Shown here: piece after piece, positions 26,754 through 37,544 of the stretch
How positions within the stretch are numbered: position 1 is the first letter of the stretch
Layout of the letters: each line of letters opens with the position of its first letter
Source: an uncultured Bacilli bacterium
GTDB taxonomy: Bacteria; Bacillota_I; Bacilli_A; ML615J-28; CAG-313
Direction: 5' to 3'
NCBI GenBank assembly: GCA_947591495.1
Contig: CANQDG010000018.1
Location: 1 to 39,008, forward strand
Length of the DNA stretch: 39,008 nucleotides
Position numbers and translations under genes: made by a program
Notes under the pieces: model-generated
Told to the model about the DNA's origin: nothing
The model's database searches: none
What the model saw: the letters and a program-made list of their open reading frames with translations, nothing else

Positions 26754-27425
26754 ATGATTGATAAGGTAAAAAATTTAGTAAATGAACTTGTAAAAAATGA
26801 TAACTCTGGTCATGGAATGGATCATATAATGCGTGTTTATCATTTAGCATTAAAAATAGCAAATAATTATAACGTTGATAAAACTTTAGTAAGTCTTATC
26901 GCACTTCTTCATGATGTTGATGATTATAAACTTTATAATCATCAGACACTAATAAATGCTACCAAGATTATGGAAGAATGTCAAATTGATTTAAACATGC
27001 AAAAGATTGTGCTTGCTGAAATTGCGCAAATTGGTTATCATAATCGCCTTTTAGGAAAGATGCCTAAAACCATAGAAGGACAAATTGTATCCGATGCTGA
27101 TATGTGTGATGCTTTAGGTGCTGAAGGTATTCTTCGCACTTATGCTTATAGTTTATCAATTAAGCGTCCCTTTTTTGCTAATGAAATTTTTCCTAATTTA
27201 GATGCTGATTATCACGCGCTTTCATCCTACACGCAAACTACTGGAATCGGCCACTTCTTTGAAAAATTATTAAGGCTTCCTAACCTAATGTTTACAAAAG
27301 ATGGCAAAGCCGAAGCCTTAAAAAGACAACAGTTTATGATTACTTTTTTGTATCAATTCTTTAGTGAAGAAAACGCTACTGATTGGACCATCTATTTAGA
27401 TAATTATTTAAAAAAGTTTAATTAA
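26754..27425 (+). CDS. HD-domain phosphohydrolase
   Basis: 'GHGMDHIMRVYHLALKI...LIALLHDVDDYKLY...IVSDADMCDALGAEGILRTY'; RBS AAAGGGG and TATAAT upstream. Confidence 0.85.
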   Translation: MIDKVKNLVNELVKNDNSGHGMDHIMRVYHLALKIANNYNVDKTLVSLIALLHDVDDYKLYNHQTLINATKIMEECQIDLNMQKIVLAEIAQIGYHNRLLGKMPKTIEGQIVSDADMCDALGAEGILRTYAYSLSIKRPFFANEIFPNLDADYHALSSYTQTTGIGHFFEKLLRLPNLMFTKDGKAEALKRQQFMITFLYQFFSEENATDWTIYLDNYLKKFN

Positions 27426-30424
27426 ATATCATATTTGGTTAAAATTTCACTTGGGGTTTTTCGCAATAATTTAATAATTGGTAACAATCCAAAAATGATA
27501 CAAATACCATATAATAAAAGGGCAACTACAATTGCTAACCAGAAAGGATAATATAAAAATTGACTAGCAATATCAGAGTTAGCATTCCAAATACCTAATA
27601 AAACAGACATCACTAACCACCCAATTCCAACACTTAAAGTGACTAGCACCATTGTTTCAATGAAAAATTTAAATAGCATATTGCGTTTTGAAACGCCAAT
27701 TGCACGATAAATTCCCACTTCTTTGATACGTGACATTAAAGAAGAACGCATAATAAAATACATACAAATCGACGTAATTACTAATAAAACAATTAAGGAG
27801 ATTAGTCTTACAATAATACTTTCGAGCCTATCAATAATTAAATTATCAAAGACAAGTTCGGGAGTTAAAATAGCAGTAATGTATAAGTCAGTTAAATCAA
27901 TATCTTTGGTAATATCTTCTAAATAACTTAAAGTCCGGTTTGGATTGCTTGAATGTATAAGCGTGTAACTACCATTATAAAGTGGACTAACAATTACTTC
28001 TTCATAGTTTAAGTCAACTTGTCGATATGTGTTAGGAATGGCTTCATCATAATAAAATGATTGATATCGCGTTATTAATTTTGAATCAGTTTCACCTACT
28101 TGCCTTGCAAGGCTATAATAAGTATCATCACTTACTAATAAAGCGTTAGTCTTTGACCAACTATTAGCATAAGAATTATCATATACATAATTATACATCA
28201 ATTTTAAATTATTAAATTGTTTTTCGATATCACTAAGAAGGATTGTCGCAACATTGTCCCTAACAAATTGATCATGGTTTGGATAATGGCCATTATTTTT
28301 TTTATATAAAAGGGCATAATAATAAAATAAATATTCTTCTTTATAGCTACTTTGATAATTAGTATCTTCTTCAATGAAATAATAATATTTTGCTAAATCA
28401 CTAGCTTTGGTTTGATATGCCCAAATGGCAAAATTGCTTAATCCCATTTGATATAACCATTCAAGATAATCATCGGCTTGTTCAAAATAATAATCATAAT
28501 AAGTATAATATTGTTCATCCATCAATTCATCTAAAGTAGAATCTTGTTGATTTAATTGTTGTTTAAAGTAACTTTCCATATCAAGTTTTTCAATGTTTTG
28601 CATGAAAAGATATCCTTCATAAGGGATGGCATTATAATACATTTCTTTTAAGGTTAAAGTTTCACCTTGTAGCAAAATTTCTTCTCCTATTTGAAAAGGT
28701 CCATTATAATCTTTATTTAAGTAGATGGCATCGTTATCATTTAAATCAAAGTCAAAACGACTTGCTTGATAGATGGGAACTTTCAATATATTATGATAAA
28801 TATATGCACAAAGCATATCTTTTGACAAATAAATGGCTGGATCATCTTCTTCAACAATCGCTCCTATTTTAAGAGACTGGCCATCTATTGGAAAATTGTT
28901 GCAATATAGACCTATTAAATCATTATATTTACTAATGTAATTATAACTAGATGATTCGATTAAAAGATCAGCACTTTTTGAAGATAAAATTATATCATTT
29001 TGCGAAAGTTTATCACTTTTTGTCGCAAGGATTTTCTTATTAGTAGCTAAATCTTGGTCTAAAATAGCACCATGAGTTAATAAACCATAATCGCTATTAC
29101 CATTAAAACTTTCAAATAAATTAATATTAAAAGTAAAATAAGTATCACCAAATTCATTCATATTGCTTACCCATACATCATCAACACAAGTTTCTTCATT
29201 ATCTAATAAGGCTTGTAGTTTTAAGGAAATACTTTGATCGGGGGTATAAACATAAAAAGTATGATGATTATAAGAATCTTTGATTTTAGCAATTTCTTGA
29301 ATACTAGTCGAAAAGTGGGCACACATAACGACCATAACAATCGCAAAGATAAGCATAACAATATAAAGCAATTTTTTGAAACGTTTAACCTTTTTAAAAT
29401 TTTCAAAAAAGCCTTCTTTAATAGCACGCGAAAGATTAAATAATTTACCATATGATAAAGTATTAGGCGTATCTAATTCTTGAATGGTTAAATTAGATGA
29501 TGCTATTTCTTGACTTTGGTTGACAAACCGACCTTCTTTTAATTTAATTTCACTAGTTTCATCAATTATACTAACATTATTATCTAAAATTTGTAAATAG
29601 ATTTTACCTTGATGATTAACGATGCGAAGATTAGTTGGTTTTTCTAAATTTGGTCCGTAATAATCAATAACCGCATTAGGCATCGTTATTTTGGTGTTAT
29701 TTAGTTCTCCTAAATAAATATCGGTCTTTTTTTGGGCGATGTAACCATTAGTTACATCGTTTTTTCTGATATCCTTAATTGAACCATCTTTTAATTCAAT
29801 CACTTGATCACAATAATAATCAACTAAATTCGCCTCATGCGTTACAAGGATTACTAAATGATTTTGGGATAGTTTTTTTAATAAATCCATAATCATAATC
29901 GTATTAGCTTCATCAAGATTACCGGTTGGTTCATCGGCTAAAATAATATGCGCATTTTTAACGATTGCTCGGGCAATGGCAATGCGTTGCATTTGTCCAC
30001 CAGATAACGTATTAGGATAGCGATTACGATATTTTTCCATTCCGACATTTTGTAAGGCTATCATTACGCGTTTTTCAATTAAATGTGGATCTTTTAGCCC
30101 ACAAAGGTATAATGCATCAGCTACATTATCAAAACAATTTTCATTTTGATTTAAATTATAATTTTGAAAGATATAACCAATATAGCGGTTTCTAATTTCA
30201 TCGGGATTAGTTTTTAAATCTTGATTATCAATCGTAATTGAACCACTTTGATATTTGTCAAGTCCACCAATTGTATTAAGCAATGTAGTTTTACCACAAC
30301 CACTTTTACCAAAAATGGCAACCATTCCCTTACTAGGTAATTCTAAACTAATATTATTAAGCACATGAATTTCGTTTGATTTCTTTTTATTATAATATTT
30401 ATTAACATTTTCTAACTTAATCAT
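27422..30424 (-). CDS. MacB/FtsX-type ABC transporter, fused ATPase-permease with large extracellular domain
   Basis: [36 protein letters not shown]-terminal FtsX-like '[26 protein letters not shown]'. Confidence 0.9.
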   Translation of the reverse strand: MIKLENVNKYYNKKKSNEIHVLNNISLELPSKGMVAIFGKSGCGKTTLLNTIGGLDKYQSGSITIDNQDLKTNPDEIRNRYIGYIFQNYNLNQNENCFDNVADALYLCGLKDPHLIEKRVMIALQNVGMEKYRNRYPNTLSGGQMQRIAIARAIVKNAHIILADEPTGNLDEANTIMIMDLLKKLSQNHLVILVTHEANLVDYYCDQVIELKDGSIKDIRKNDVTNGYIAQKKTDIYLGELNNTKITMPNAVIDYYGPNLEKPTNLRIVNHQGKIYLQILDNNVSIIDETSEIKLKEGRFVNQSQEIASSNLTIQELDTPNTLSYGKLFNLSRAIKEGFFENFKKVKRFKKLLYIVMLIFAIVMVVMCAHFSTSIQEIAKIKDSYNHHTFYVYTPDQSISLKLQALLDNEETCVDDVWVSNMNEFGDTYFTFNINLFESFNGNSDYGLLTHGAILDQDLATNKKILATKSDKLSQNDIILSSKSADLLIESSSYNYISKYNDLIGLYCNNFPIDGQSLKIGAIVEEDDPAIYLSKDMLCAYIYHNILKVPIYQASRFDFDLNDNDAIYLNKDYNGPFQIGEEILLQGETLTLKEMYYNAIPYEGYLFMQNIEKLDMESYFKQQLNQQDSTLDELMDEQYYTYYDYYFEQADDYLEWLYQMGLSNFAIWAYQTKASDLAKYYYFIEEDTNYQSSYKEEYLFYYYALLYKKNNGHYPNHDQFVRDNVATILLSDIEKQFNNLKLMYNYVYDNSYANSWSKTNALLVSDDTYYSLARQVGETDSKLITRYQSFYYDEAIPNTYRQVDLNYEEVIVSPLYNGSYTLIHSSNPNRTLSYLEDITKDIDLTDLYITAILTPELVFDNLIIDRLESIIVRLISLIVLLVITSICMYFIMRSSLMSRIKEVGIYRAIGVSKRNMLFKFFIETMVLVTLSVGIGWLVMSVLLGIWNANSDIASQFLYYPFWLAIVVALLLYGICIIFGLLPIIKLLRKTPSEILTKYDI

Positions 30425-32730
30425 AGGTTATCTCCTTTAAGTTGCTCTTTAACACTCATCTTGTATAATTTCTTAGTTTGTTTTTGGGTTATTCTAAAGG
30501 TCATTAAAAGCATTCCTAAAATAATTAATAAATAATGCCAAGGATATAAAAAAGTAAAATAATGATTAGTTACAGGATTTAAGTAAATTACAAGCGCTAA
30601 AATAAATAAAACAACATAGGCAGGAATTAAACAAAGAAACATCCTAGCATACATTGCCAGCCGAATTTCTTTTCCTCTAATTCCCATTGAGCGCATAATT
30701 GCAATATCATCTTTAAAAGCAATTAAGGTTCGGCTTGTGCATAGATTGATAAAAAAGGCTAAGAAAATAATCAATAAAGCAAACATTATAAGAACAATTA
30801 TTGATAAAATTGTATAAACAATCATTTCATCTAAACCTCTAGCATAAGTCGTATTGGATAATACTGCTATGTAACCAAGTTCATTGAGTTCTTTGATGGC
30901 TTTTTTAGCCTCGCTATTGTTTTTATAAAAAAGCGATGCTTGATGATAACTATTTTGTAAAATTTCAGTTGCTATTTTAGCAAATGAAGTTGTGCTAATA
31001 TATATTGTGGAACCATCAACCACATTTTCATTACTATTAAGCGACTCTTCCAAATTTGTTTGATCAAAAGTTTGACTAGCATAATAAATATCATCGATAC
31101 CTTGATAATTATAATATGATCTTTCATAATAATTAGCCGTTAAATTAAGGTTAATTTGGCCAAGGCTACTGCCAAGGTTTGTTAACGCTTCGTTATATGC
31201 TTTATCACTAACATAAATTTTATCATCTTCTAAACTGTTAGTTGGTTTAATATTTTGATAGGTAAAATTAGCCGTTTTACCATTTTGATCAACCATTTCT
31301 ACATCAAAGCTAAGTTGAACATCACTATTAGAAAGTAAATATTGAGCCGCATTCAGTTCTTCAAATCCTTCTTTGGTTAATACGGCTTTAGCAACTTTAT
31401 TGTTATCATAGAAAAATTTATAACCTACTATTTCATAATTAGAAACCCCACTTAAAGCAATTTTACTGCCTATTTTATATAAATTTTCTAATTCAAAATA
31501 TGATTTGACGGAAATTGGTAAATATAAGAAGACTTCTGTCTTTTTTTCAGGATAGCGTCCCTTAATCTTTTTGCCAACTTTAGCAATCTCTAAATATGTA
31601 TATTCTATTTCAATCGGATTAACTACTGTTATACTTTGATGATCATCATATAAATTATAAGGATTTGCTAACATATAATATTCATCTAAAAGTTTATCAT
31701 AATGAAGGTAATCAGTTGCTTTTGTATTACGTGCAAGTTCAGCTAATTTTTCATCAGTTAAGGCCTTACCATTTTTATTAGTCAACACCACTCTTCCATT
31801 AGTCGGTGTAAACATATAGCTTTTTTCAAAGCCACTTGTTAATGGTTCATACATTAAAGCAACCACAAAATATAAAGCTAAAAGACCAATTATTAAAAAT
31901 AAAGCCATAAAAATTGATAATTTAGGTCGGGAAGTAACCATTATTTTTCCAAGTAAAAAGCTATTTTTAAGCGTCGTTTGCGTTTTTGGAATGTTTGGTT
32001 GATCATTATTGATAGGCGTATCAACCCTTTCAAAGGTTTTTAATTGATGATCAAATTCAATAGCACCATCAAAAATACGAATATGTCTTGTTGCATAAGC
32101 TTCAACTTCTTCAAAGTTATGTGTTACAACAATTAATAATTTATCTTGTGACACTTCTTTTAGCAAGGCCATTATTTCTTGAGAAGTCGTCGAATCTAAA
32201 TTACCGGTTGGTTCATCGGCTAAAATGATTGGACTATTCTTAGCTAGGGCTCTTGCAATAACGGTTCGTTGTTTTTGTCCCCCTGATAATTTGCTAGCTT
32301 TATGGTGTAAATGGCTAGTCATGCCAACACGATCTAATAAAGCTAATGCTTGTTTTTTTCGTTCTTTGGGATCTTTAATATGTAAAAGCGCTAGTTCAAC
32401 ATTTTGTAAAACCGTGCAACTTTCCATAATGTTATAATCTTGAAAGATAAAAGAAATATATTTTTCGCGATATGTTTCAAAATCTTCTTGGGTGTAATGG
32501 CTAGTAGACTCACCTTCAATTAATAATTCGCCTTCTTCATAAGTATCTATTCCACTAATAACGTTTAAAAGCGTTGATTTACCACTACCTGATTTACCGG
32601 TAATGGCTACAAATTCACCTCGTTCAAATGATAAATTTACGCCTCTTATTCCAACCGCCACATTATTTTTTGAAACATAAATTTTACCAATATCTTTTAA
32701 TGTTAAAATGGCCAAGTTAAGCACCTCCAA
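30421..32730 (-). CDS. MacB/FtsX-type ABC transporter, fused ATPase-permease (partner of the preceding gene)
   Basis: [41 protein letters not shown]; 'DIAIMRSMGIRGKEIRLAMYARM'; overlaps the 1000-aa ABC gene by 4 nt. Confidence 0.9.
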   Translation of the reverse strand: MEVLNLAILTLKDIGKIYVSKNNVAVGIRGVNLSFERGEFVAITGKSGSGKSTLLNVISGIDTYEEGELLIEGESTSHYTQEDFETYREKYISFIFQDYNIMESCTVLQNVELALLHIKDPKERKKQALALLDRVGMTSHLHHKASKLSGGQKQRTVIARALAKNSPIILADEPTGNLDSTTSQEIMALLKEVSQDKLLIVVTHNFEEVEAYATRHIRIFDGAIEFDHQLKTFERVDTPINNDQPNIPKTQTTLKNSFLLGKIMVTSRPKLSIFMALFLIIGLLALYFVVALMYEPLTSGFEKSYMFTPTNGRVVLTNKNGKALTDEKLAELARNTKATDYLHYDKLLDEYYMLANPYNLYDDHQSITVVNPIEIEYTYLEIAKVGKKIKGRYPEKKTEVFLYLPISVKSYFELENLYKIGSKIALSGVSNYEIVGYKFFYDNNKVAKAVLTKEGFEELNAAQYLLSNSDVQLSFDVEMVDQNGKTANFTYQNIKPTNSLEDDKIYVSDKAYNEALTNLGSSLGQINLNLTANYYERSYYNYQGIDDIYYASQTFDQTNLEESLNSNENVVDGSTIYISTTSFAKIATEILQNSYHQASLFYKNNSEAKKAIKELNELGYIAVLSNTTYARGLDEMIVYTILSIIVLIMFALLIIFLAFFINLCTSRTLIAFKDDIAIMRSMGIRGKEIRLAMYARMFLCLIPAYVVLFILALVIYLNPVTNHYFTFLYPWHYLLIILGMLLMTFRITQKQTKKLYKMSVKEQLKGDNL

Positions 32731-32737
32731 TCATTAA

Positions 32738-33709
32738 TTAATTTTGATGATTTACAATCATTTTATCGTTTAATTGATAATTAATCAACTTATTGCTATC
32801 TAAATTTTCATTAAATAAAGATACCGCATTTGGTTGTTGATTTTCATAAGTAGTGTAATAATAAATACCCAAATCAGTATTACAACATGATGAATAGATG
32901 GTATATTCAAACTTTTCTCCAACTGCTACGCAGCCTTTATGTTGACTAACCGCATCTAATATATGAAAGAATTGGTTTACACTAGCATTTTCATCGCTTG
33001 CACATTTACTATTATGTAAAACAAAGACAGCCTTAACAAAACGTGAACTTGATGAATAATCACCAGGAAGTCCTAAAGTTCCCATACCTCTACTATAAGT
33101 AGTTAATTTTAAATCTTCAGCGAAACTATTTTGGGGATCTTTATGGGTAAGACTCATATAATTAGTAACGTTTAAAGCATGATATGGAAAAGGGGGATTA
33201 TTGGTTAAAACTTTAAAATCATTATCATAAATCTTTAATCCATCTTTTACTGATTCTACCACAATTGATTTTTCCGCATCCGAAATCATCCAGTGTAAAG
33301 GTGAAAGCGGTAAACTATCACTAAAGTTAATCTTTACTAGATTAAGTTTTTCTAAAAGTTTTTGGGCATCACTCGTGGTTTTACACTGACATAAGATCCA
33401 AGGAATAAACTCAAAAGGTGTAATATTATCATATCCATCCTTTTTTGGAAAATAATAAGCGTTACTTGGAAAGTTTAACCCGGCCATACTTAAACCATGT
33501 TCATTAGTGGCATCATAATATAAAGGATAATCATTAACCACATAAGCCATGCCGATCATCGCAAAATGATGACTATTAACGCCCTTTTCTAAAAAGTTAA
33601 AAGCATAGTTACGAGGAGTAATCGTTACGGTTTCATGATAAGAAAATTCATAATCTAAATTACGTCCGAAGTAATGATGATTGGTTTTAAAAGAAATTGC
33701 GGTACACAT
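32738..33709 (-). CDS. Choloylglycine hydrolase family (bile salt hydrolase / penicillin V acylase)
   Basis: N-terminal MCTAISF with catalytic Cys2; 'GRNLDYEFSYHETVTITPRNY'; 'YDATNEHGLSMAGLNFPSNAYY'. Confidence 0.9.
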   Translation of the reverse strand: MCTAISFKTNHHYFGRNLDYEFSYHETVTITPRNYAFNFLEKGVNSHHFAMIGMAYVVNDYPLYYDATNEHGLSMAGLNFPSNAYYFPKKDGYDNITPFEFIPWILCQCKTTSDAQKLLEKLNLVKINFSDSLPLSPLHWMISDAEKSIVVESVKDGLKIYDNDFKVLTNNPPFPYHALNVTNYMSLTHKDPQNSFAEDLKLTTYSRGMGTLGLPGDYSSSSRFVKAVFVLHNSKCASDENASVNQFFHILDAVSQHKGCVAVGEKFEYTIYSSCCNTDLGIYYYTTYENQQPNAVSLFNENLDSNKLINYQLNDKMIVNHQN

Positions 33710-33904
33710 TTTTTAATTCTCCCTTAGTTTATAACTATTTTTATCTATTTTATCACAAAAAATTTTTTTCGTAAATTAATATCATATTAAAAGTTTAAAA
33801 TTTTAGATATTATTTTTTATTTTTATTTATTTGCTAAACAAATATTTCATCTTAAACTTTGTGAAAAAAAGAAAAAAGGTTTTAAAGTCTTTTTTCTTTT
33901 TTAT

Positions 33905-34471
33905 CTATTTTAAATATTTTCCAATATCTTTATTCTTTTTAATTTTTTGATTATTAAAAATCTCCACATTCGCAAAAAATTTACGACGAAGAAAATTAAT
34001 AATTTCATCATTATTAATTTTAGCTTTACTAAAAGCAAAAGTTAACCCATTTTTCGTAACTAAAATAATTGCATCATGATATTCACAATAGCTTTTAAAA
34101 TCACTCCATTTTAAATTAGAAAGCGAACCGGTTGCAAGCTCATGAAATGAAATTATATCCTCATCTAATGCCACATCAATTATGGCATTATAAACGGAAC
34201 TTTTTTTAAGACGTTTAAAAGAAATTGACGTTTGCACAAAAACATATACAACTAAAGCTGACAATAAACCAATCATTGCAATGCCAATATAAAATAATAA
34301 ATCTAGTTTAGCAATTTTACTTACAACAATTACGACTACCATTAAAATTGCAACCACGATGTATAACAAAAAGATATCATGTCGTTGTTTTTTAAAAACT
34401 AATTTCATCAAATTTTCACTATATACATTTTGAAAAGTATATAATGGTTGATTTTGAGAATTATTTTCCAT
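33905..34471 (-). CDS. YcxB-like membrane protein
   Basis: Two TM segments then 'ISFHELATGSLSNLKWSDFKSYCEYHDAIILVTKNGLTFAFSKAKI' resembling the YcxB C-terminal domain. Confidence 0.6.
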   Translation of the reverse strand: MENNSQNQPLYTFQNVYSENLMKLVFKKQRHDIFLLYIVVAILMVVVIVVSKIAKLDLLFYIGIAMIGLLSALVVYVFVQTSISFKRLKKSSVYNAIIDVALDEDIISFHELATGSLSNLKWSDFKSYCEYHDAIILVTKNGLTFAFSKAKINNDEIINFLRRKFFANVEIFNNQKIKKNKDIGKYLK

Positions 34472-34490
34472 TATTTATTCTCCTTTTAAG

Positions 34491-37400
34491 CTATCCTAAG
34501 ATAAAGTTTAAATCTTCTTTCGATAATTTAGTAATTGATGAATCATCATCAGAAATAAGTTTATCGATTAAATCTTTTTTAAGATTTTGTAATTCAATTA
34601 CTCTTTGTTCAATGGTATTACGACAAATTAATTTAATTACTTCCACGTTTTTAGTTTGACCAATTCGATGGGTTCGGTCGGTAGCTTGATTTTCGGAGGC
34701 CACATTCCACCATGGATCTAAATGAATAATCGTATCAGCACCAATTAAGTTTAATCCAGTACCACCTGCTTTGAGGGAAATAAGAAAAACTTTAATATTT
34801 TCATCATTATTAAAACGATTAGCTAAATCGATCCGATCTTTAGCTTTGGTTTGACCTGTTAATTTATAGTAATTAATCTTGTTGGCTTGCATCTTTTGTT
34901 CAATTATTTCAAGGGCACTAACAAATTGGGAAAAGATGAGAATGCGATGATTATTAGCAATATATTCATTTACTATCTCCATTAAAGTTTCGATTTTGCC
35001 ACTTGTTCCTTCATAATTATCAATAAAAGTTTTAGGGTCAACACAAATTTGACGAAGTCTTGTAATAATTGATAAGAAAGCTATTAATTTATTATCACTA
35101 TTTAAAGCATCTTTAGCTTTTAAGACATAAGCATCATATATTTTATTTTGTTCTACGGTTAATTCAGCCGTTATTACTCTTTCAAATTTACTTGGTAAAT
35201 CAGTTAAAACTTCTTGTTTAGTTCTTCTAAGAATAAATGGTGCAATCTTTTTAGCTAATTTTTCTAAGTAACTATCATCATTGGTAGCATCTTTAAAGGA
35301 TGAAACAGGGGGTAAATAGTCTGGCATAATATAGTCAAAAAGTGACCATAAATCATATACATTGTTTTCTATGGGGGTTCCGGTTAAAGCAAATTTATGG
35401 AAAGCATTTAGGCTTTTAACTGATTGCGTCTTTTTGGCTTTAACATTTTTAATATATTGACCTTCATCAATAATTAAATAATTAAATTGTACTTCTTTTA
35501 GTTCTTCATCATTTCGTAATGAATCATATGAAGTAATATAAATTACTTTTTCATTAGTTTGAATTTGATCAATGATTGCTTTTCTTTCATTTGGTAAACC
35601 ATATATTTCTTTAATTTTAGTATCAGGATCAAATTTTTCAAATTCGGCATGCCAGTTAAAAATCAAACTTTTAGGACAAACGATAAGGGATGGCATTTTA
35701 GTATCATCACTTTTTAAAAGAGTAATAATTTCTAAAGTTTTACCAAGTCCCATATCATCAGCTAAAATTCCCCCTAAACCATATTGTGATAAGATCTTAA
35801 GCCAATTGAAGCCTTCAATTTGATATGGTCTAAGCGTTGCTAAAACGTTTGGTAATGGTTCGTTAGCATTTTTAAAATTAGCAATATCGTTTATTATTTT
35901 AAGGACGTGATCATCTAAAGTAATATCAGTTTGATAATTTTGTAATTTGAAAGATTGATATAGTGGTTTTTCAATCTTTTTAGTTAAGGATTTTTCATTT
36001 AATTTTAAATCTTCAACTAATTCTTCAAAAGTCGTAGCATCATCACTATTTAAGTCAACAATCGTATTTTTATCTAAAACAAAAAACTTTTGCTTTTTTC
36101 TAATAGCTTTTAGGATTTGATATAATTCATCATCACTGAATTTCGAGTTTTCTAATAAAAATGATAATAAATTATTTTGGTAATCAACCTTTAAACTTGG
36201 AGTTTTAAATTTAACAATTTGTTTATTAGCAATATTATCTGATAAATAAACTTTACATATTTTTTTAAGATAGGTAAAATCCATTGTTAAAAAGCGATAA
36301 ATCGCATCTTCTTTAGTTAAAACATTATCTTCAAAACCAATATTACTTAGATAAGTTACATATTGATTGTATTTTTTTAAATCAAAATGATTTTTAAGTT
36401 CTTCTTTTTCAAGGACTTTATCTTTCTTTTTAAGAATCGTGTTAACGGTAATAGTTCCATCAACATAATCAAAATAAGCTTCGATATCAATTAGATTAAC
36501 TTTGAAGTCGTTCGTAATTTCTGGAGCTATTTTGATATTTTCTTGATAATGCATAAAGAAATGATTTTTAAATTCTTTTAAGACTGGTTTAAGATTTATT
36601 CCTTCATATTGATGAGCAAAATGGAATAAATCATTATCTTGAGTTGAACAATTAACAACATCAATAATATGATTCTTTTTATCCATGATATAGGATGTTT
36701 TGTTTGTACTTAACAAATTAACGTCTTTTGTTAAAGTCGTATGCAAAAGATAATCTTTATCAACACTTATTTCCACATCAACCTTTTGTAATCTTACTAG
36801 ATATGGCGTATCACTAAAGTAAACGAATCTACCTTTTATATTTTCTAATAATAAATCAAAAGTTGTAGGTTGTAATGCTATTTCGCGACTATTATAATAA
36901 TGGAATGGCACGGCACTTAATATTTCTAAATTTTTTTGATCTTCTGGGATAAAATTATCAAACCGGTGAACAAAACTTAATTGTTTACCATAACTAACAA
37001 TTTCATTTCTGCGAATTGCTCTAAAAAATTCACCAATATTTTTTACAACATAATATTTACTATTACCAATCTTTAAAGATAAATAAATAACATTATCCAT
37101 CCGACTATAGTTAAAATGATATTCTAATTTTATTAAACTTCCTTCAAGTAATTGACCTTCGGTTTTAGCAATGATCGTATCGGATACATTTTGTAAATCT
37201 TTAGTAAATTTTTTTAATTGCCTTTGAAGGGTTAATTTTTGATATTCTTCACATACTTGATTAAATTTTTCTTCAAAACCTAATTCAGCTGTTTTTTGTA
37301 TATAATTTATTAAATCATCAAAGCCAATTTCATATCTTAAATAATTATTAGTATTATTGTAACTAATTTCACCAGTTTCAAGATTATGATATTCTTCGAT

Positions 37401-37544
37401 ATACATTGCGCAAATATGATAGTTTTCATTTTCGTGAAGATATTGTAAATAATAATAGACAAGAATGCCCTCATCATATAATCTGATTTTGTATCCTGGT
37501 TTAAAATATTTAAATAGTATTTCTTGATCTAACATAGGCATCAT
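34491..37544 (-). CDS. SNF2-family (HepA-like) DEAD/DEAH helicase
   Basis: 'GGILADDMGLGKTLEIITLL', 'LIIDEGQYIKN', 'ALTGTPIENNVYDLWSLFDYIMP', 'LKAGGTGLNLIGADTIIHLDPWWNVASENQATDRTHRIGQTKNVEV'. Confidence 0.95.
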   Translation of the reverse strand: MMPMLDQEILFKYFKPGYKIRLYDEGILVYYYLQYLHENENYHICAMYIEEYHNLETGEISYNNTNNYLRYEIGFDDLINYIQKTAELGFEEKFNQVCEEYQKLTLQRQLKKFTKDLQNVSDTIIAKTEGQLLEGSLIKLEYHFNYSRMDNVIYLSLKIGNSKYYVVKNIGEFFRAIRRNEIVSYGKQLSFVHRFDNFIPEDQKNLEILSAVPFHYYNSREIALQPTTFDLLLENIKGRFVYFSDTPYLVRLQKVDVEISVDKDYLLHTTLTKDVNLLSTNKTSYIMDKKNHIIDVVNCSTQDNDLFHFAHQYEGINLKPVLKEFKNHFFMHYQENIKIAPEITNDFKVNLIDIEAYFDYVDGTITVNTILKKKDKVLEKEELKNHFDLKKYNQYVTYLSNIGFEDNVLTKEDAIYRFLTMDFTYLKKICKVYLSDNIANKQIVKFKTPSLKVDYQNNLLSFLLENSKFSDDELYQILKAIRKKQKFFVLDKNTIVDLNSDDATTFEELVEDLKLNEKSLTKKIEKPLYQSFKLQNYQTDITLDDHVLKIINDIANFKNANEPLPNVLATLRPYQIEGFNWLKILSQYGLGGILADDMGLGKTLEIITLLKSDDTKMPSLIVCPKSLIFNWHAEFEKFDPDTKIKEIYGLPNERKAIIDQIQTNEKVIYITSYDSLRNDEELKEVQFNYLIIDEGQYIKNVKAKKTQSVKSLNAFHKFALTGTPIENNVYDLWSLFDYIMPDYLPPVSSFKDATNDDSYLEKLAKKIAPFILRRTKQEVLTDLPSKFERVITAELTVEQNKIYDAYVLKAKDALNSDNKLIAFLSIITRLRQICVDPKTFIDNYEGTSGKIETLMEIVNEYIANNHRILIFSQFVSALEIIEQKMQANKINYYKLTGQTKAKDRIDLANRFNNDENIKVFLISLKAGGTGLNLIGADTIIHLDPWWNVASENQATDRTHRIGQTKNVEVIKLICRNTIEQRVIELQNLKKDLIDKLISDDDSSITKLSKEDLNFILG

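Noticed and set aside
29221-29451. Minus-strand 76-aa ORF within the ABC gene
   Set aside because: Alternative frame inside a strong 1000-aa CDS; no RBS or recognisable product.
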